64,000 nucleotides of DNA. Source: Agrobacterium tumefaciens (GTDB taxonomy: Bacteria; Pseudomonadota; Alphaproteobacteria; Rhizobiales; Rhizobiaceae). Location of the stretch: the NCBI RefSeq assembly GCF_000834635.1, contig NZ_JXQV01000004.1, positions 248,001 through 312,000 of the forward strand, given 5' to 3'. The notes under the pieces were generated by a model. That model was not told the origin of the DNA. It searched no databases and saw nothing but the letters and a program-made list of their open reading frames with translations. Of this stretch, positions 1 through 8,183 are shown one piece after another. Within the stretch, counting starts at the first letter, position 1. Every line of letters begins with the position of its first letter. A program made the position numbers and the translations under genes.

Positions 1-334
1 TTACCGCGACGAGAACCTCAATCTGTCGCGTCTGGCCCGCAAGCTGGCCTTGCCCAGCCGCCAGATTTCCCAGGCCATCAACCGCGCCACGGGTGGCAAT
101 GTTTCGCAATATATCAACCAGCTACGGATCAGCGATGCCTGCCGCCTGCTGGAGGAGACGGAGCAATCCGTGACCGCCATCATGCTGGACTGCGGTTTCC
201 AGACCAAATCCAATTTCAACCGGGAATTTCGCCGCATCACCGGCATGAGCCCGCTGGCCTGGCGGGAGCGTCAGGTGTGGAAGCTTGTCGCGTCCAATAA
301 AAAAGGCCACGCGCCGGAGCGCGTGGCCTCTTAG
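1..334 (+). CDS. AraC-family transcriptional regulator, C-terminal part only
   Basis: The reading frame enters from before the window, so only about 110 C-terminal residues are visible. They contain a complete two-helix-turn-helix AraC DNA-binding domain: a first HTH around LSRLARKLALPSRQISQAIN, then the ISDACRLLEE linker, and a second HTH ending in the family signature CGFQTKSNFNREFRRITGMSP. The ligand or sensor domain lies outside, so the inducer is unknown. The last ten codons coincide with a strong hairpin that serves as terminator for the converging TRAP receptor gene. Rhizobial AraC proteins of this type often follow a membrane or sensor domain, but nothing here shows it. Confidence 0.85.
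   Translation, partial: YRDENLNLSRLARKLALPSRQISQAINRATGGNVSQYINQLRISDACRLLEETEQSVTAIMLDCGFQTKSNFNREFRRITGMSPLAWRERQVWKLVASNKKGHAPERVAS
300..328 (-). terminator. Rho-independent terminator of the TRAP receptor gene, inside the AraC CDS end
   Basis: A perfect 10-bp stem (305-314 with 319-328, loop CGGA) is followed on the minus strand by a run of T (complement of the A run just before 305). It stands 25 bases past the stop of the TRAP receptor gene. On the plus strand the same bases encode the last residues of the AraC regulator, so the 3' ends of two converging genes overlap here. Confidence 0.8.
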
Positions 335-352
335 ATTTCGGCTGACGGATGA

Positions 353-1462
<1,110 letters not shown>

Positions 1463-1722
1463 TCAAGCCTTGAATGTAGCACTATAGGCGAACCGCATGG
1501 TACGCCTCCCGTCAACTAATAACCATGTCCGCAAGCAGCCTTCAAGACATTGTTGTAGCAAATGCGCCCTCTTGTCGGCTTTTCTAATGCACGTCACCCG
1601 AGCTTGCTTGCCTCCGAAGTCAGTCTCTCCTGATGTCGAAACAACGTTGCGCGCAATTGCCGGTCAAACCGTCTGGGTGGTCAGCGAAGGTTCTAGAGTG
1701 GGCGATCACGCTGCGACGATCG

Positions 1723-1741
1723 AATTAGAATCATTCTAATT
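1723..1741. promoter_or_regulatory. Iron control element (ICE, Irr operator), distal copy
   Basis: A perfect palindrome with 9-bp arms, AATTAGAAT-C-ATTCTAATT. It contains TTAGAA-N3-TTCTAA, the core of the rhizobial ICE motif bound by the iron regulator Irr. It lies 59 bp upstream of the mbfA start, just ahead of a plausible -35 region (TTGCGC near 1746). Confidence 0.75.
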
Positions 1742-1770
1742 TCGCTTGCGCGTCCGTCGCGACGGGTATA

Positions 1771-1787
1771 TTTAGAATAATTCTAAG
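1771..1787. promoter_or_regulatory. Iron control element (ICE, Irr operator), proximal copy
   Basis: TTTAGAA-TAA-TTCTAAG, a second ICE core with perfect 7-bp arms, 47 bp centre to centre from the first. It overlaps a possible -10 (TATATT 1767-1772) and runs into the AAGGAG ribosome-binding site (1785-1790) of mbfA. A bound repressor there would block transcription. This fits the published repression of Agrobacterium mbfA by Irr when iron is low. Confidence 0.8.
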
Positions 1788-1799
1788 GAGAGCCGTATC

Positions 1800-2783
1800 A
1801 TGTTGCGCAGCCTGTTGCCCCGATCAAAGCGTCCATTTGCATCCCTGACCGAGCAGGAAATTCTTGCCCTTGCGATATCGTCGGAAGAGGACGATGCGCG
1901 GATTTATCGGTCCTACGCCGATCATCTGCGGGCGCAGTTTCCTCAATCGGCCAAGGTCTTTGCGGATATGGCAGAGGTGGAGCAGGCGCATCGCAACATG
2001 TTGATCAGCATGCATCAGACGCGTTTTGGCGAGTTCATTCCCCTTATCCGCCGGGAGCATGTCAGCGGCTTTTATGAGCGCAAACCCGATTGGCTTGTGA
2101 AAAACCTGCCCTTGGAAAAAATCCGTGCGCAGGCGGAAGAGATGGAACAGCAGGCCATCCGGTTTTACGAGGAAGCCATCAAGCACGTCACCGACGCATC
2201 CACCCGCAAGCTGCTGGGCGATCTGGCGGAGGCCGAGCGTGCGCATGAAGACATCGCCACCATGCTGGATGGCAAGCATTTGCCTGACGATGCGAAATCT
2301 GAGGAAGAACAGACCGCCAAGCGGCAGTTTCTGCTGACCTATATCCAGCCAGGTCTGGCGGGCCTGATGGATGGTTCCGTCTCCACGCTCGCCCCGATTT
2401 TCGCCGCCGCCTTTGCCACGCAGGATACCTGGCAGACCTTCCTCATCGGCCTTTCGGCATCCGTGGGCGCTGGTATTTCCATGGGCTTTACGGAAGCGGC
2501 CCATGATGACGGCAAGCTGTCCGGTCGTGGATCCCCGTTCAAGCGTGGCCTTGCCTCGGGCATCATGACCACCATTGGTGGCCTTGGCCACACGCTGCCC
2601 TATCTGATCTCGCATTTCTGGACCGCCACCGCTGTGGCCGCCATCATCGTCTTCGTGGAGCTGTGGGCCATCGCCTTCATCCAGAACCGCTATATGGAAA
2701 CCCCGTTCATGCGGGCGGTATTTCAGGTGGTGCTCGGTGGCTCCCTCGTGCTTGCCGCTGGCATCCTGATCGGCAATGGTTGA
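1800..2783 (+). CDS. mbfA: Membrane-bound ferritin A, ferritin-like plus VIT1-type iron exporter
   Basis: Two-domain protein of 327 residues, the usual MbfA length. Residues about 20-165 form a ferritin-like four-helix bundle with repeated iron-ligand motifs (EEDDARIYRSYADH, EVEQAHRNM, EEMEQQAIRFYEEA, EAERAHED). Residues about 185-327 form a CCC1/VIT1-type membrane domain of around five helices that begins YIQPGLAGLMDGSVSTLAP. MbfA of Agrobacterium and Bradyrhizobium exports iron at the inner membrane and protects against iron and peroxide stress. AAGGAG stands 9 bases before the ATG. Two Irr boxes precede it, which supports induction when iron is plentiful. A GNRA-capped hairpin follows the stop. 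Confidence 0.95.
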   Translation: MLRSLLPRSKRPFASLTEQEILALAISSEEDDARIYRSYADHLRAQFPQSAKVFADMAEVEQAHRNMLISMHQTRFGEFIPLIRREHVSGFYERKPDWLVKNLPLEKIRAQAEEMEQQAIRFYEEAIKHVTDASTRKLLGDLAEAERAHEDIATMLDGKHLPDDAKSEEEQTAKRQFLLTYIQPGLAGLMDGSVSTLAPIFAAAFATQDTWQTFLIGLSASVGAGISMGFTEAAHDDGKLSGRGSPFKRGLASGIMTTIGGLGHTLPYLISHFWTATAVAAIIVFVELWAIAFIQNRYMETPFMRAVFQVVLGGSLVLAAGILIGNG

Positions 2784-2789
2784 CTAGGA

Positions 2790-2813
2790 TTGAGGGGTTG
2801 CGAAACCCCTCAA
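2790..2813. terminator. Stem-loop between mbfA and the RidA-like gene
   Basis: A perfect 10-bp inverted repeat TTGAGGGGTT-GCGA-AACCCCTCAA with a GNRA tetraloop lies between the converging ends of mbfA and the RidA-like gene. Neither strand has a proper T run after it. It may block 3' exonucleases or act as a weak bidirectional terminator. Confidence 0.5.
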
Positions 2814-2828
2814 CCCCGGCCGTCATGG

Positions 2829-3227
2829 TCATGCGGCCAAGGGAACGCGCGCAATAACCTTGATTTCGAAATCGAACCCGGCCAGCCAGTTCACGCCAAC
2901 CGCCGTCCAAGTGGGGTAGGGCTCTTCACTAAAGACGGTTTCCTTCACCGCCATGATCGTCGCCATTTGGCTTTCAGGGTCGGTGTGGAACGTGGTGACA
3001 TCGATGATGTCGTCGAATGTCGCGCCGGCGGCAGCGAGCACCGCTTTCAGATTGTCAAAGGCCAGTTGCACCTGTTTTGCGAAATCAGGCTCTGTTGACC
3101 CATCGTCACGGCTGCCAACCTGGCCTGAAACAAACAGCAGATCACTGGAGCGCACGGCGGCGGAATAACCATGCTTTTCATAAAGCGCATGTCGGCCCGG
3201 TGGAAAAATAGCGTCTCGTTTACCCAT
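2829..3227 (-). CDS. RidA/YjgF/YER057c family protein
   Basis: A 132-residue protein of the RidA superfamily, whose archetype hydrolyses reactive enamine/imine intermediates from PLP enzymes. The family core is visible: SAAVRSSDLLFVSGQVG, FDNLKAVLAAAGATFDDIIDVTTF, and the C-terminal NWLAGFDFEIKVIARV. The canonical RidA catalytic Arg in the R-x-C/A motif near the C-terminus is not obvious here, so it may belong to a non-archetypal subgroup with another substrate. The start at 3227 has AAGGAA seven bases upstream, and an upstream in-frame start adds 15 unlikely residues. It is divergent from a TetR regulator with three palindromic sites between them, so it is probably that regulator's target. 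Confidence 0.85.
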   Translation of the reverse strand: MGKRDAIFPPGRHALYEKHGYSAAVRSSDLLFVSGQVGSRDDGSTEPDFAKQVQLAFDNLKAVLAAAGATFDDIIDVTTFHTDPESQMATIMAVKETVFSEEPYPTWTAVGVNWLAGFDFEIKVIARVPLAA

Positions 3228-3342
3228 TGTCGTGTTCCTTTGCGCAAGGCAGCCGCATCCATGCCCGCGCATCGCTGGATGCGACAGGCGCAGAGTGTGC
3301 AGTCTGGCGATTGATTGGCTTTACTCGGCGGAACGAAGTTTG

Positions 3343-3359
3343 ATATACGCTCCGTATGT
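3343..3359. promoter_or_regulatory. Probable TetR operator, copy 1 (imperfect)
   Basis: ATATACG-CTC-CGTATGT matches the two sites downstream with one mismatch per arm. It lies between the RidA-like gene (start 3227) and the TetR gene (start 3428), about 28 bp from the next copy, centre to centre. Confidence 0.55.
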
Positions 3360-3370
3360 TTAAATAGCCC

Positions 3371-3387
3371 ACATACGCGACGTATGT
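3371..3387. promoter_or_regulatory. Probable TetR operator, copy 2 (perfect)
   Basis: ACATACG-CGA-CGTATGT is a perfect 7-bp inverted repeat with a 3-bp spacer, typical in size for a TetR dimer site. It shares its arms with neighbouring copies 1 and 3. Confidence 0.7.
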
Positions 3388-3393
3388 CAATAG

Positions 3394-3410
3394 GCATACG
3401 CCGCGTATGT
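3394..3410. promoter_or_regulatory. Probable TetR operator, copy 3
   Basis: GCATACG-CCG-CGTATGT has six of seven arm bases symmetric and lies 23 bp from copy 2. Its right end is 18 bases before the TetR start codon, so binding would also repress the regulator's own gene. Confidence 0.65.
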
Positions 3411-3427
3411 TAATGAGAGGCACGGAT

Positions 3428-4021
3428 ATGGCACCGAGAACGAGAGCGCAGATGGTTGAGGAGACCCGCGAAAAGCTCATCAGTGCGGCCCGGAAAGCAT
3501 TTGCGACCAAGGGCTATGCCGCCTCATCCATGGACGACATCACGGCAGAGGCCGGGCTGACGCGCGGCGCGCTCTATCACAATTTCGGTGACAAGAAGGG
3601 CCTGCTGCAGGCCGTGATCGACCAGATCGACGCGGAAATGCTAGCGCGACTGCGCGTTGTGCAAGAGGGTGCGGAGACACCCTGGCTTGGTTTGCTGTCT
3701 GAGAGTACGGCCTATATCGAAATGGCGCTTGAGCCAGAGATACAGCGGGTGATGCTGCTTGACGGCCCCGCCGTCCTCGGCGATCCCGCCAAATGGCCAA
3801 ACCAGACGGCTTGTTTGAAGCGTATCGAAAATACGGTTCAGGCCCTGATCGATGATGGAACGTTAAAATCCGTGGATGCCAGGGCGGCGACATGGCTGCT
3901 GAATGGCGCGGTGCTGAACGCGGCCCTGTGGATTGCCGCTTCGGATGAACCCCGCGAAGCATTTCCCAAGGCAGTGGACGCCTTTCGCCATCTGGCATCA
4001 GGGCTTTTAGCCGAAAGCTGA
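3428..4021 (+). CDS. TetR/AcrR family transcriptional regulator
   Basis: A 197-residue regulator. The N-terminal TetR HTH is clear: TREKLISAARKAFATKGYAASSMDDITAEAGLTRGALYHNFGDKKGLLQAVID, with the signature helix-turn-helix ending in LYHNFGDKKGL. The C-terminal ligand domain (about 80-195) is generic and does not name the inducer. The start at 3428 has GAGAGG upstream at good spacing, and an ATG seven codons earlier lies inside operator copy 3 and is less likely. It is divergent from the RidA-like gene and converges on the transglutaminase-like gene with only 16 bp between stops. It is probably autoregulated through the three palindromes upstream. Confidence 0.9.
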   Translation: MAPRTRAQMVEETREKLISAARKAFATKGYAASSMDDITAEAGLTRGALYHNFGDKKGLLQAVIDQIDAEMLARLRVVQEGAETPWLGLLSESTAYIEMALEPEIQRVMLLDGPAVLGDPAKWPNQTACLKRIENTVQALIDDGTLKSVDARAATWLLNGAVLNAALWIAASDEPREAFPKAVDAFRHLASGLLAES

Positions 4022-4037
4022 AGGCGGTTCTGGCAGG

Positions 4038-4652
4038 TTACCGAAGGGCTCCCACCAGCACGTCGCGGCCATCCTCGATGGAAACCCAGCGGCCTGTGTT
4101 GAACGAGGCCTGACGCTTCAGATAGGTGTAGTTGGTATCCGTCCACAGTTTGACGTCATCCGACAGGTTGTCGAGAATGAAGTCGCCATTGTTCGTGCGC
4201 AGGGTCAGCACGGCGTGCCCCTCGCCATCAGGCTTGCGAACGACGGTGATCAAGAGATCGGACACGGCAAAGCCGCGTTCAATCAGCGTCTTGCGCTTCA
4301 ACAGCACGAAATCTTCGCAGTCACCGGCTGTCTTCGGGTATTCCCAGACTTCATCCTTGCCGTAAACTTCTTGGTCCGTCATGGCGATGATGCGGGAATT
4401 GATGTCCTTGTTGACCTCGCGAATGACGTTCCAGCCATATTCCGTGACCCGTGGTGGCGGGGTCAGCTTGCTGCGAATGTCGCATTCGGACTGGTACTTC
4501 TGGCAGAACTCGTAATGACCGATGGGCTGGGACGTGATGCCTCCGGTGACCATGGCGGGGCTGCCCTTGTTTTCAGCCTGCGCAGAGGCCGCAGACATTA
4601 GTCCTGCCGCGACTGCGAACAGCAGAGCAAGCGCCCGAGGTGCGTTCTTCAT
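4038..4652 (-). CDS. Transglutaminase-like cysteine peptidase (BTLCP family), exported
   Basis: A 204-residue secreted protein with a signal peptide (hydrophobic stretch ALALLFAVAAGLMSAASA, cleavage near AQA-EN). The papain-like catalytic triad of the bacterial transglutaminase-like cysteine proteinases is present: Cys in TAGDCEDFVLLK, His in GEGHAVLTL, Asp in DFILDNLSD. Related proteins cleave cell-surface or periplasmic targets, as in LapG-type systems. No LapA/LapD partners are seen here, so the substrate is unknown. A 16-bp gap separates its stop from the converging TetR gene. Confidence 0.9.
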   Translation of the reverse strand: MKNAPRALALLFAVAAGLMSAASAQAENKGSPAMVTGGITSQPIGHYEFCQKYQSECDIRSKLTPPPRVTEYGWNVIREVNKDINSRIIAMTDQEVYGKDEVWEYPKTAGDCEDFVLLKRKTLIERGFAVSDLLITVVRKPDGEGHAVLTLRTNNGDFILDNLSDDVKLWTDTNYTYLKRQASFNTGRWVSIEDGRDVLVGALR

Positions 4653-4750
4653 GAAACCCGTCCCTTAAAATCTTAATGAAAAGTTAAGAGGCTACAGGGG
4701 TATGTGTCAATCGGAACTCACCATTCGTGAACGCTAGATGAATAATATGG

Positions 4751-5560
4751 TTAAGATCGGGGCTGCTGCCCATGCAGAGCGAGGCTTTTCGCCGCCGCGA
4801 GCATCCGTTCTATATCCTGTGGACGCGACAGGCGGTGGTCGCCATCACGGATAAGGCTCAGCACGACATCATCGGCAGGCAGGTGCTCGAGCAGTTTGAG
4901 AGCGTGAGAATAGGGCACGTCGTCATCTTTCATGCCCTGCAGAATGTGGACTGGGCATCCCGTTTCTATGATGCCCTTCAGCACAAGATTGTTGCGTCCA
5001 TCCTCGATCAGGTCGCGGGTAAAGATGTTGTGTTCACTGCTATATTCGGAAGGTTCCTCGAAATAACCGCGCTCAACCAGAGACGCTTTTTCCGCATCCG
5101 ACAGGTTAGGTTCTATCAGTTCAGCGGTAAAATCAGGTGCTGGCGCAATCAGGAGCAGGCCGTCGACCGCGGGACCGCCTGTCTGCTTGCGCAGTTCCTC
5201 GACCAATCTCAGCGCAATCCAGCCGCCCATGGAAGAGCCGACCGCCACGATCCGCTTGGGCGCCGTGTGGCGCAGCACGGCCATCGTTTCTTCAAGCCAG
5301 CGCGAAATCGTGCCCTTGTTGAAGTCACCCTTGGAGGCGCCATGGCCGGAGTAATCCAGACGTATGCAGGCCAAGCCACTCTCCTGCGCGAAACGGTCCA
5401 GCTCCACCGCCTTGGTGCCCGTCATGTCGGACCGGTAGCCGCCCAGCCAAACAAGTGCCGGGGTGTCATCCTGTGTTGCCGCAGGGCGTGAGAGTATAGC
5501 GATCTCGCGTGTGTCGCCGCTCGCGCCGACGGTGATGTATTCGATGGGTTGCTCAGTCAT
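4751..5560 (-). CDS. Alpha/beta hydrolase, ABHD10-like
   Basis: A 269-residue serine hydrolase. The nucleophile elbow is VGSSMGGW, the acid is in the GMKDDDVP loop, and the His is in DGDHRLS. The stretch CIRLDYSGHGASKGDF resembles mammalian ABHD10 (acyl-glucuronide esterase and depalmitoylase) and its bacterial relatives. There is no signal peptide, so it should be cytoplasmic. The start at 5560 is favoured because the protein then begins MTEQPIEYITV and GGAG lies upstream, although 12 bases away; a longer frame adds 19 residues of poor quality. It is transcribed away from infC. Confidence 0.85.
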   Translation of the reverse strand: MTEQPIEYITVGASGDTREIAILSRPAATQDDTPALVWLGGYRSDMTGTKAVELDRFAQESGLACIRLDYSGHGASKGDFNKGTISRWLEETMAVLRHTAPKRIVAVGSSMGGWIALRLVEELRKQTGGPAVDGLLLIAPAPDFTAELIEPNLSDAEKASLVERGYFEEPSEYSSEHNIFTRDLIEDGRNNLVLKGIIETGCPVHILQGMKDDDVPYSHALKLLEHLPADDVVLSLIRDGDHRLSRPQDIERMLAAAKSLALHGQQPRS

Positions 5561-5620
5561 CTTGGCGTTATTCTCCTGCAATTTGATGGTTATGTAGTGC
5601 AGATTCGTAAAAAGCACGAC

Positions 5621-5630
5621 AGGAGGTGAT
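5621..5630 (+). promoter_or_regulatory. Full-consensus Shine-Dalgarno sequence in the infC leader
   Basis: AGGAGGTGAT is a complete complement of the 16S rRNA 3' end, yet it sits 117 bases before the infC start. A TTG codon eight bases after AGGAGG opens a frame to 5835 that overlaps the infC start in another phase. It may drive a leader peptide or a ribosome standby site, or be fortuitous. Confidence 0.45.
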
Positions 5631-5746
5631 TTTTTTGCGCAGGCATGCTATTGACTTCGCGGCGGCATTCACGACATTTCCGCCATTTGCACCGACAAGC
5701 TGGTTTTTGCCGACGCGATCCCGAAACAGATCAGGAGAATACGACC

Positions 5747-6283
5747 ATTCGCAGACCGTTCAAAGCCGATGCCCCCGTCAAAGAGGGCCCGCGCTCCAAC
5801 AGGGAAATTCGAATTCCCAAGATTCAGCTGATTGATGAAGAAGGCCAGAACCTTGGCGTCATGCCGACGGACCAGGCTCTGAAGATGGCGGAAGACGCCG
5901 GTCTCGATCTCGTTGAGATTTCGCCGAACGCCGAACCGCCCGTATGTAAGATTCTTGATCTTGGCAAGCTGAAGTACTCGACCCAGAAAAAAGCGGCCGA
6001 AGCGCGCAAGAAGCAGAAGATCGTTGAGGTCAAAGAAATCAAGATGCGGCCCAACATCGACACCCATGATTATGAGGTGAAGATGAAGGCTATGAACCGT
6101 TTCTTTGAAGAAGGCGACAAGGTTAAAGTGACGCTGAAGTTCCGTGGCCGCGAAATGGCCCACCAGGAACTGGGCATGAAGCTTCTGCTGCAGGTCAAGG
6201 AAGACACTCTGGCCATTGCCAAGGTGGAAGCCGAACCAAAGCTGGAAGGCCGTCAGATGATGATGGTGCTGGCGCCGAAGTAA
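5747..6283 (+). CDS. infC: Translation initiation factor IF-3
   Basis: IF-3 binds the 30S subunit, prevents premature 50S joining and proofreads the start codon. The protein starts at an ATT codon (5747-5749), nine bases after AGGAG, and reads (M)[20 protein letters not shown]; that gives 178 residues, the usual length. The N-domain ends near residue 80, the linker is [22 protein letters not shown], and the C-domain ends [14 protein letters not shown] is the rare start classically used by infC for autoregulation, since IF-3 rejects non-canonical starts including its own. An in-frame ATG at 5645 would add 34 residues with no homology. rpmI and rplT follow in the same direction. Confidence 0.97.
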   Translation: MRRPFKADAPVKEGPRSNREIRIPKIQLIDEEGQNLGVMPTDQALKMAEDAGLDLVEISPNAEPPVCKILDLGKLKYSTQKKAAEARKKQKIVEVKEIKMRPNIDTHDYEVKMKAMNRFFEEGDKVKVTLKFRGREMAHQELGMKLLLQVKEDTLAIAKVEAEPKLEGRQMMMVLAPK

Positions 6284-6545
6284 CTCGCTGACGTCTGGTT
6301 TCAGGCGTTTGGCAAAGCGCATCGTTTCAGATGCGCAATCATTCGATCCAGAGCGTGCTTTTGGCGTCCATCCGGGCGCCTGGCGCTCAAACTGCAGGGA
6401 ATTTATGATTCCCCGTTGCTCTTTTCTATAACTGCGGTTATAGGAGCGCGTCCGAACGGTCCGGCAGGGCATGCCGTGTCCGTTCCAGAATAGCTTGAAA
6501 GCAGGCTTCGTCTGCCTGTTTTCGATACAAGAATGGAGTAGCAAA
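6284..6545 (+). promoter_or_regulatory. infC-rpmI spacer with two hairpins
   Basis: This 262-bp spacer carries a weak hairpin GGGAAT-TTATG-ATTCCC (6397-6413). A second hairpin, CTATAAC-TGCG-GTTATAG (6426-6443), has a perfect 7-bp stem with a C(UGCG)G loop of the very stable UNCG class. No gene is seen. It may hold a separate promoter or an L20-type control leader for rpmI-rplT. Confidence 0.45.
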
Positions 6546-6749
6546 ATGCCCAAGATGAAGACGAAGTCCGCCGCGAAAAAGCGGTTCAAGATCACAGGCA
6601 CCGGCAAGGTTCTCGCAGCCGCCGCCGGTAAGCGCCACGGCATGATCAAGCGGTCCAACAAGTTCATTCGCGACGCACGCGGAACGATGGTTCTGGCCGA
6701 GCCAGACGCCAAGAAGGTCGTCAAGAACTATCTGCCGAACGGTCTCTAA
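6546..6749 (+). CDS. rpmI: 50S ribosomal protein L35
   Basis: A 67-residue, strongly basic protein with the L35 sequence [20 protein letters not shown] and the conserved [18 protein letters not shown] region. The start is fixed by GGAG eight bases upstream and by the family N-terminus; a longer open frame from 6471 is noise. It lies between infC and rplT in the universal infC-rpmI-rplT order. Confidence 0.98.
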   Translation: MPKMKTKSAAKKRFKITGTGKVLAAAAGKRHGMIKRSNKFIRDARGTMVLAEPDAKKVVKNYLPNGL

Positions 6750-6789
6750 GACTTTTCCGCACTTTTGGACATTTTAAGGAGATCATGAC

Positions 6790-7194
6790 ATGGCACGCGT
6801 AAAACGTGGCGTAACTTCCCGCGCCAAGCACACCAAGACACTCAAGGCAGCCAAGGGCTTCTACGGCCGCCGCAAGAACACCATCCGCGCAGCCAAGGCT
6901 GCTGTGGATCGTTCCAAGCAGTACGCTTACCGCGACCGTAAGGTCAACAAGCGCAACTTCCGCGCTCTGTGGATCCAGCGTATCAACGCGGCAGTTCGCG
7001 AATTCGGCCTGACCTACGGCCGCTTCATCGACGGCCTCAACAAGGCTGGCATCGAAGTTGACCGTAAGGTTCTGTCCGACATGGCAATTCATGAGCCAGC
7101 AGCATTCGGCGTTCTCGTCGAAAGCGCAAAGAAGGCTCTTGAGTACCTCAAGGACGCAGGCACAACCAACGAGTTTGAAACCGCTGTAAAGTAA
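6790..7194 (+). CDS. rplT: 50S ribosomal protein L20
   Basis: A 134-residue assembly protein that binds 23S rRNA early. It starts [29 protein letters not shown], the hallmark N-terminal extension, and has the standard globular domain ([21 protein letters not shown]). AAGGAG lies eight bases before the ATG. It is 40 bp downstream of rpmI and is followed at once by a strong terminator. In other bacteria L20 represses its own operon; whether the rpmI leader here mediates that cannot be told. Confidence 0.98.
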   Translation: MARVKRGVTSRAKHTKTLKAAKGFYGRRKNTIRAAKAAVDRSKQYAYRDRKVNKRNFRALWIQRINAAVREFGLTYGRFIDGLNKAGIEVDRKVLSDMAIHEPAAFGVLVESAKKALEYLKDAGTTNEFETAVK

Positions 7195-7224
7195 TTACGG
7201 CGCGGACAAATTGTTGTTCATTTG

Positions 7225-7258
7225 AAACCCGCGCCGGGAAACCGGTGCGGGTTTTTCT
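7225..7258 (+). terminator. Rho-independent terminator after rplT
   Basis: A 13-bp stem (7225-7237 with 7242-7254, one G-T wobble), loop GAAA, followed by TTTTTCTGTTTCT. It closes the infC-rpmI-rplT unit, so the next genes need their own promoter. Confidence 0.9.
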
Positions 7259-7314
7259 GTTTCTGGCGGAGTTTGAACCGCAAAACGGGCAATGTTCCCG
7301 TGCACGAGTTTTGA

Positions 7315-8163
7315 ATGCACCAAACCGCTGACCCTGATGAGAGAGCAAAAGGATTTCACATCCATCTTGAGGATGCGGATATTGCTGCCCTGATGCAGGC
7401 TCTTGTGGCCAGCGAAGGTCGGGTTCAAAAGCTGGAACTCTCTATCGGGTCTGTATGGATCAAGCGCCAAGGTGCAGAACTGCCCCGGTGGTTGCTCCAG
7501 CTTCAAGCCGGTCTTGCATCCGCCTTGCCATACAAGTTCCTCAGGCCGTCCCCCACGCTGACGCCGGATTTAATGATGGCGCGTGAAAAGCGCCGGATGG
7601 GCGAATTTGGCAGTAGGGGTTTTCCTGTGCCCGAAATCATCTATCAGTCCGACACAGCTATAGTCCTCTCGGACGTCGGGCCAACTGTTCAGCGAACCCT
7701 CAGTGCGAAGCGCCGGAATGGCGAACCCGGTCATGATGAACTGGTTATCCAATGCGCTGCCGCAATCGGCGAACTCCATGCTGCCGGATTGTGCCATGGT
7801 CGCCCGCATGTGCGGGATTTCTTTCTGAGCCATGGCCGCATCGGCTTCATGGATTTCGAGGAAGAGCCGCAAGCGGTCATGCCGCTTGAAACCGCACAGG
7901 CCCGCGATCTCTGGCTGCTGTTTCTGCCGCTGACAGACCTTGCCCAGAACGGCGAAATCACGCTCGATGCCGCCTACAAGGCATGGGCAACGCGTGCACC
8001 AAAGGCCGCAATCGCCGAATTGCAGCGACTGGTGGGCGTTCTCAGCCGTTTTTTGCCGCTGGCACGGTTGATTGGGCGCGTGCAGATGGGTAGTGATCTC
8101 CGACGCTTTATCGTGGCGACCGATTATCTGAAGAATGCTGTGAACCCGAAGCCGCAGGCATAA
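7315..8163 (+). CDS. Kinase-fold protein (lipopolysaccharide-kinase/Bud32-like), function unknown
   Basis: A 282-residue protein. A candidate ATP-binding Lys is in GSVWIKRQG (near 51). The catalytic-loop region reads [13 protein letters not shown] and the metal-binding loop [10 protein letters not shown]. This layout resembles the Bud32/KdkA class of small kinases, but the usual catalytic Asp of HxD is replaced (HGRP, with an Asp five residues later). The family may therefore use a shifted Asp or be a pseudokinase. It lies between the rplT terminator and pheS, with 20 bp to pheS, so it is probably co-transcribed with pheST. The ribosome-binding site is weak. Substrate and role are unknown. 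Confidence 0.65.
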   Translation: MHQTADPDERAKGFHIHLEDADIAALMQALVASEGRVQKLELSIGSVWIKRQGAELPRWLLQLQAGLASALPYKFLRPSPTLTPDLMMAREKRRMGEFGSRGFPVPEIIYQSDTAIVLSDVGPTVQRTLSAKRRNGEPGHDELVIQCAAAIGELHAAGLCHGRPHVRDFFLSHGRIGFMDFEEEPQAVMPLETAQARDLWLLFLPLTDLAQNGEITLDAAYKAWATRAPKAAIAELQRLVGVLSRFLPLARLIGRVQMGSDLRRFIVATDYLKNAVNPKPQA

Positions 8164-8183
8164 GCCCGGCGAGGCAGGAAAAT

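Noticed and set aside
1497..1739. An 80-codon frame in the mbfA upstream region
   Set aside because: It runs through an Irr box, lacks a ribosome-binding site and has no plausible protein character.
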